NCBI GenBank assembly: GCA_003202005.1
Contig: QJJF01000003.1
Coordinates: forward strand, 124,001 to 188,000
Direction of reading: 5' to 3'
DNA: 64,000 bases
Source of the DNA: Williamsia faeni
GTDB lineage: Bacteria; Actinomycetota; Actinomycetes; Mycobacteriales; Mycobacteriaceae
Positions within the stretch are counted from its first letter, which is position 1. Every line of letters starts with the position of its first letter. The notes beneath the pieces were generated by a model that made no database searches, was not told the DNA's origin, and saw only the letters and a program-made list of their open reading frames with translations. Below, piece after piece: positions 63,306 through 64,000 of this stretch. The translations under genes were made by a program, and so were the position numbers.

Positions 63306-64000
63306 TCAGGCTTTCGTGGCTTCGAGGAACGCCAGGATCCGTGGCACAACTGTGGTCGGATCGTCGAGTAGCAACAAATGGCCGCCATCCGGGACGATGT
63401 GCAGCTGCGCATTCGGCAATGTCGCCGACATCAGTTCCGCGTTGAATACCGGCGACAGCGGATCGGCGCGCCCGTGGACCACCAGTGTGGGGTGTAGAAC
63501 GCTGTGGAGCCACGGCCATGAGCTGAATGTGGAAACCGCAAAGAGCTGATACGTGTAGCCACGCCAGCTGGGCGGGTGCGACTGCCTCAGGGTCAGATCA
63601 GACTTCATCTTCTTGGCATCGCGCGCTGTCCGACCGCCGGCGATCAGCGGGACCATCACCTGCGCCGCGCGACGGTTGTAATACCGCAATGGGTTGAGCA
63701 TCAGCCCGAAGACGATCGGATGCGGCATCATGCTCGGCGTTCCCGGCATCGTGCTGGCGAGCACCAGCCGCCGGACCCGGTCGGGGTACCGATGTGCGAG
63801 TTCCATGGAGACAATTCCGCCGAACGAGTAACCGAGTACGTCCACGCGGGCCAGCCCCAGCACATCGAGAACTCGGACGACCGTGTCGGCGATACCGCGC
63901 ATTCGCAGGGGAATTCGCGGTACCGGAGACAGTCCGCAGCCAGGTAGGTCCAGGCAGATCACCTGCCGGTCAGCGAGTTCGGCGATAAAGGGGTGCCACA
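63306..64000 (-). CDS. alpha/beta hydrolase, 3' part of gene
   Basis: Minus-strand gene whose 5' end lies beyond the window; the frame is open to base 64000 (WHPFIAELADRQVICLDLPG at the edge). An internal GTG at 63962 is not the start, since the fold needs the upstream strand. It has the nucleophile elbow LGYSFGGIVS, a cap region with RYYNRRAAQVMVPLI, VVHGRADPLSP with the acid, and PDGGHLLLLDDP with the His. The latter resembles PHA-depolymerase-like or lipase-like members. Substrate unknown. Confidence 0.85.
   Translation of the reverse strand, partial: WHPFIAELADRQVICLDLPGCGLSPVPRIPLRMRGIADTVVRVLDVLGLARVDVLGYSFGGIVSMELAHRYPDRVRRLVLASTMPGTPSMMPHPIVFGLMLNPLRYYNRRAAQVMVPLIAGGRTARDAKKMKSDLTLRQSHPPSWRGYTYQLFAVSTFSSWPWLHSVLHPTLVVHGRADPLSPVFNAELMSATLPNAQLHIVPDGGHLLLLDDPTTVVPRILAFLEATKA

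Overview
The window is high-GC actinobacterial DNA from a mycolic-acid-type genus. Gordonia, Williamsia and Rhodococcus are my best guesses; I cannot fix the genus. The reason is gene order: most of it follows, in order, the Mycobacterium tuberculosis block ctaC-asnB-adoK-erpA-glycerate kinase-DUF3043-cobT-cobS-ilvE-gcvT-pepA-dlaT-epimerase-lipB-lipA-DUF4191-RDD-glnA1 ... glnE-glnA2-caeA-panB (roughly Rv2200c to Rv2225). Start codons are often GTG, genes are tightly packed, and no tRNA or rRNA was seen.

Region 1 (1-20043) is the housekeeping left arm: respiration (ctaC fragment), Asn synthesis, adenosine kinase, Fe-S insertion, glycerate kinase, a CobU-CobT fusion with CobS (lower cobalamin pathway), IlvE, GcvT, leucyl aminopeptidase, the E2 acyltransferase, lipoate synthesis (LipB/LipA, which supplies the cofactor for the E2 just upstream), two small membrane proteins, and glutamine synthetase I behind a clear double GlnR box.

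Region 2 (20049-51675) is a ~32 kb catabolic island between glnA1 and glnE, which are neighbours in M. tuberculosis. It encodes a P450, a DapB-fold dehydrogenase, four PF04909 amidohydrolases, an acyl-CoA carboxylase carboxyltransferase, a 3-hydroxyisobutyrate-dehydrogenase-like enzyme, a class III CoA-transferase, a pair of acyl-CoA dehydrogenases, five acyl-CoA ligases, five crotonase-fold enzymes, two SDRs, a thiolase, an SCP2-type thiolase with its DUF35 Zn-ribbon partner, a thioesterase and a TetR regulator. All five promoter regions inside the island carry a shared TACTGTA-AGGCATAC-like element, which suggests one regulon, probably under the local TetR. The set looks like oxidation, CoA activation, ring or branch cleavage and beta-oxidation of a cyclic or branched compound (terpenoid-, steroid- or cycloalkanoate-like). 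The substrate cannot be read from sequence.

Region 3 (51700-54285) holds a FKBP lipoprotein, an array of short intergenic repeats, a DHFR/RibD-like reductase, a possible broken reading frame and a membrane-anchored EEP-family protein.

Region 4 (54282-61417) resumes the conserved order: glnE (which adenylylates GlnA1), glnA2, a CaeA/Hip1-type serine hydrolase and panB.

Region 5 (61439-64000) is a second repeat array split by an intact 1.7 kb IS1182-type insertion sequence with inverted ends and a TCGA duplication, then the 3' part of an alpha/beta hydrolase gene that runs off the window.
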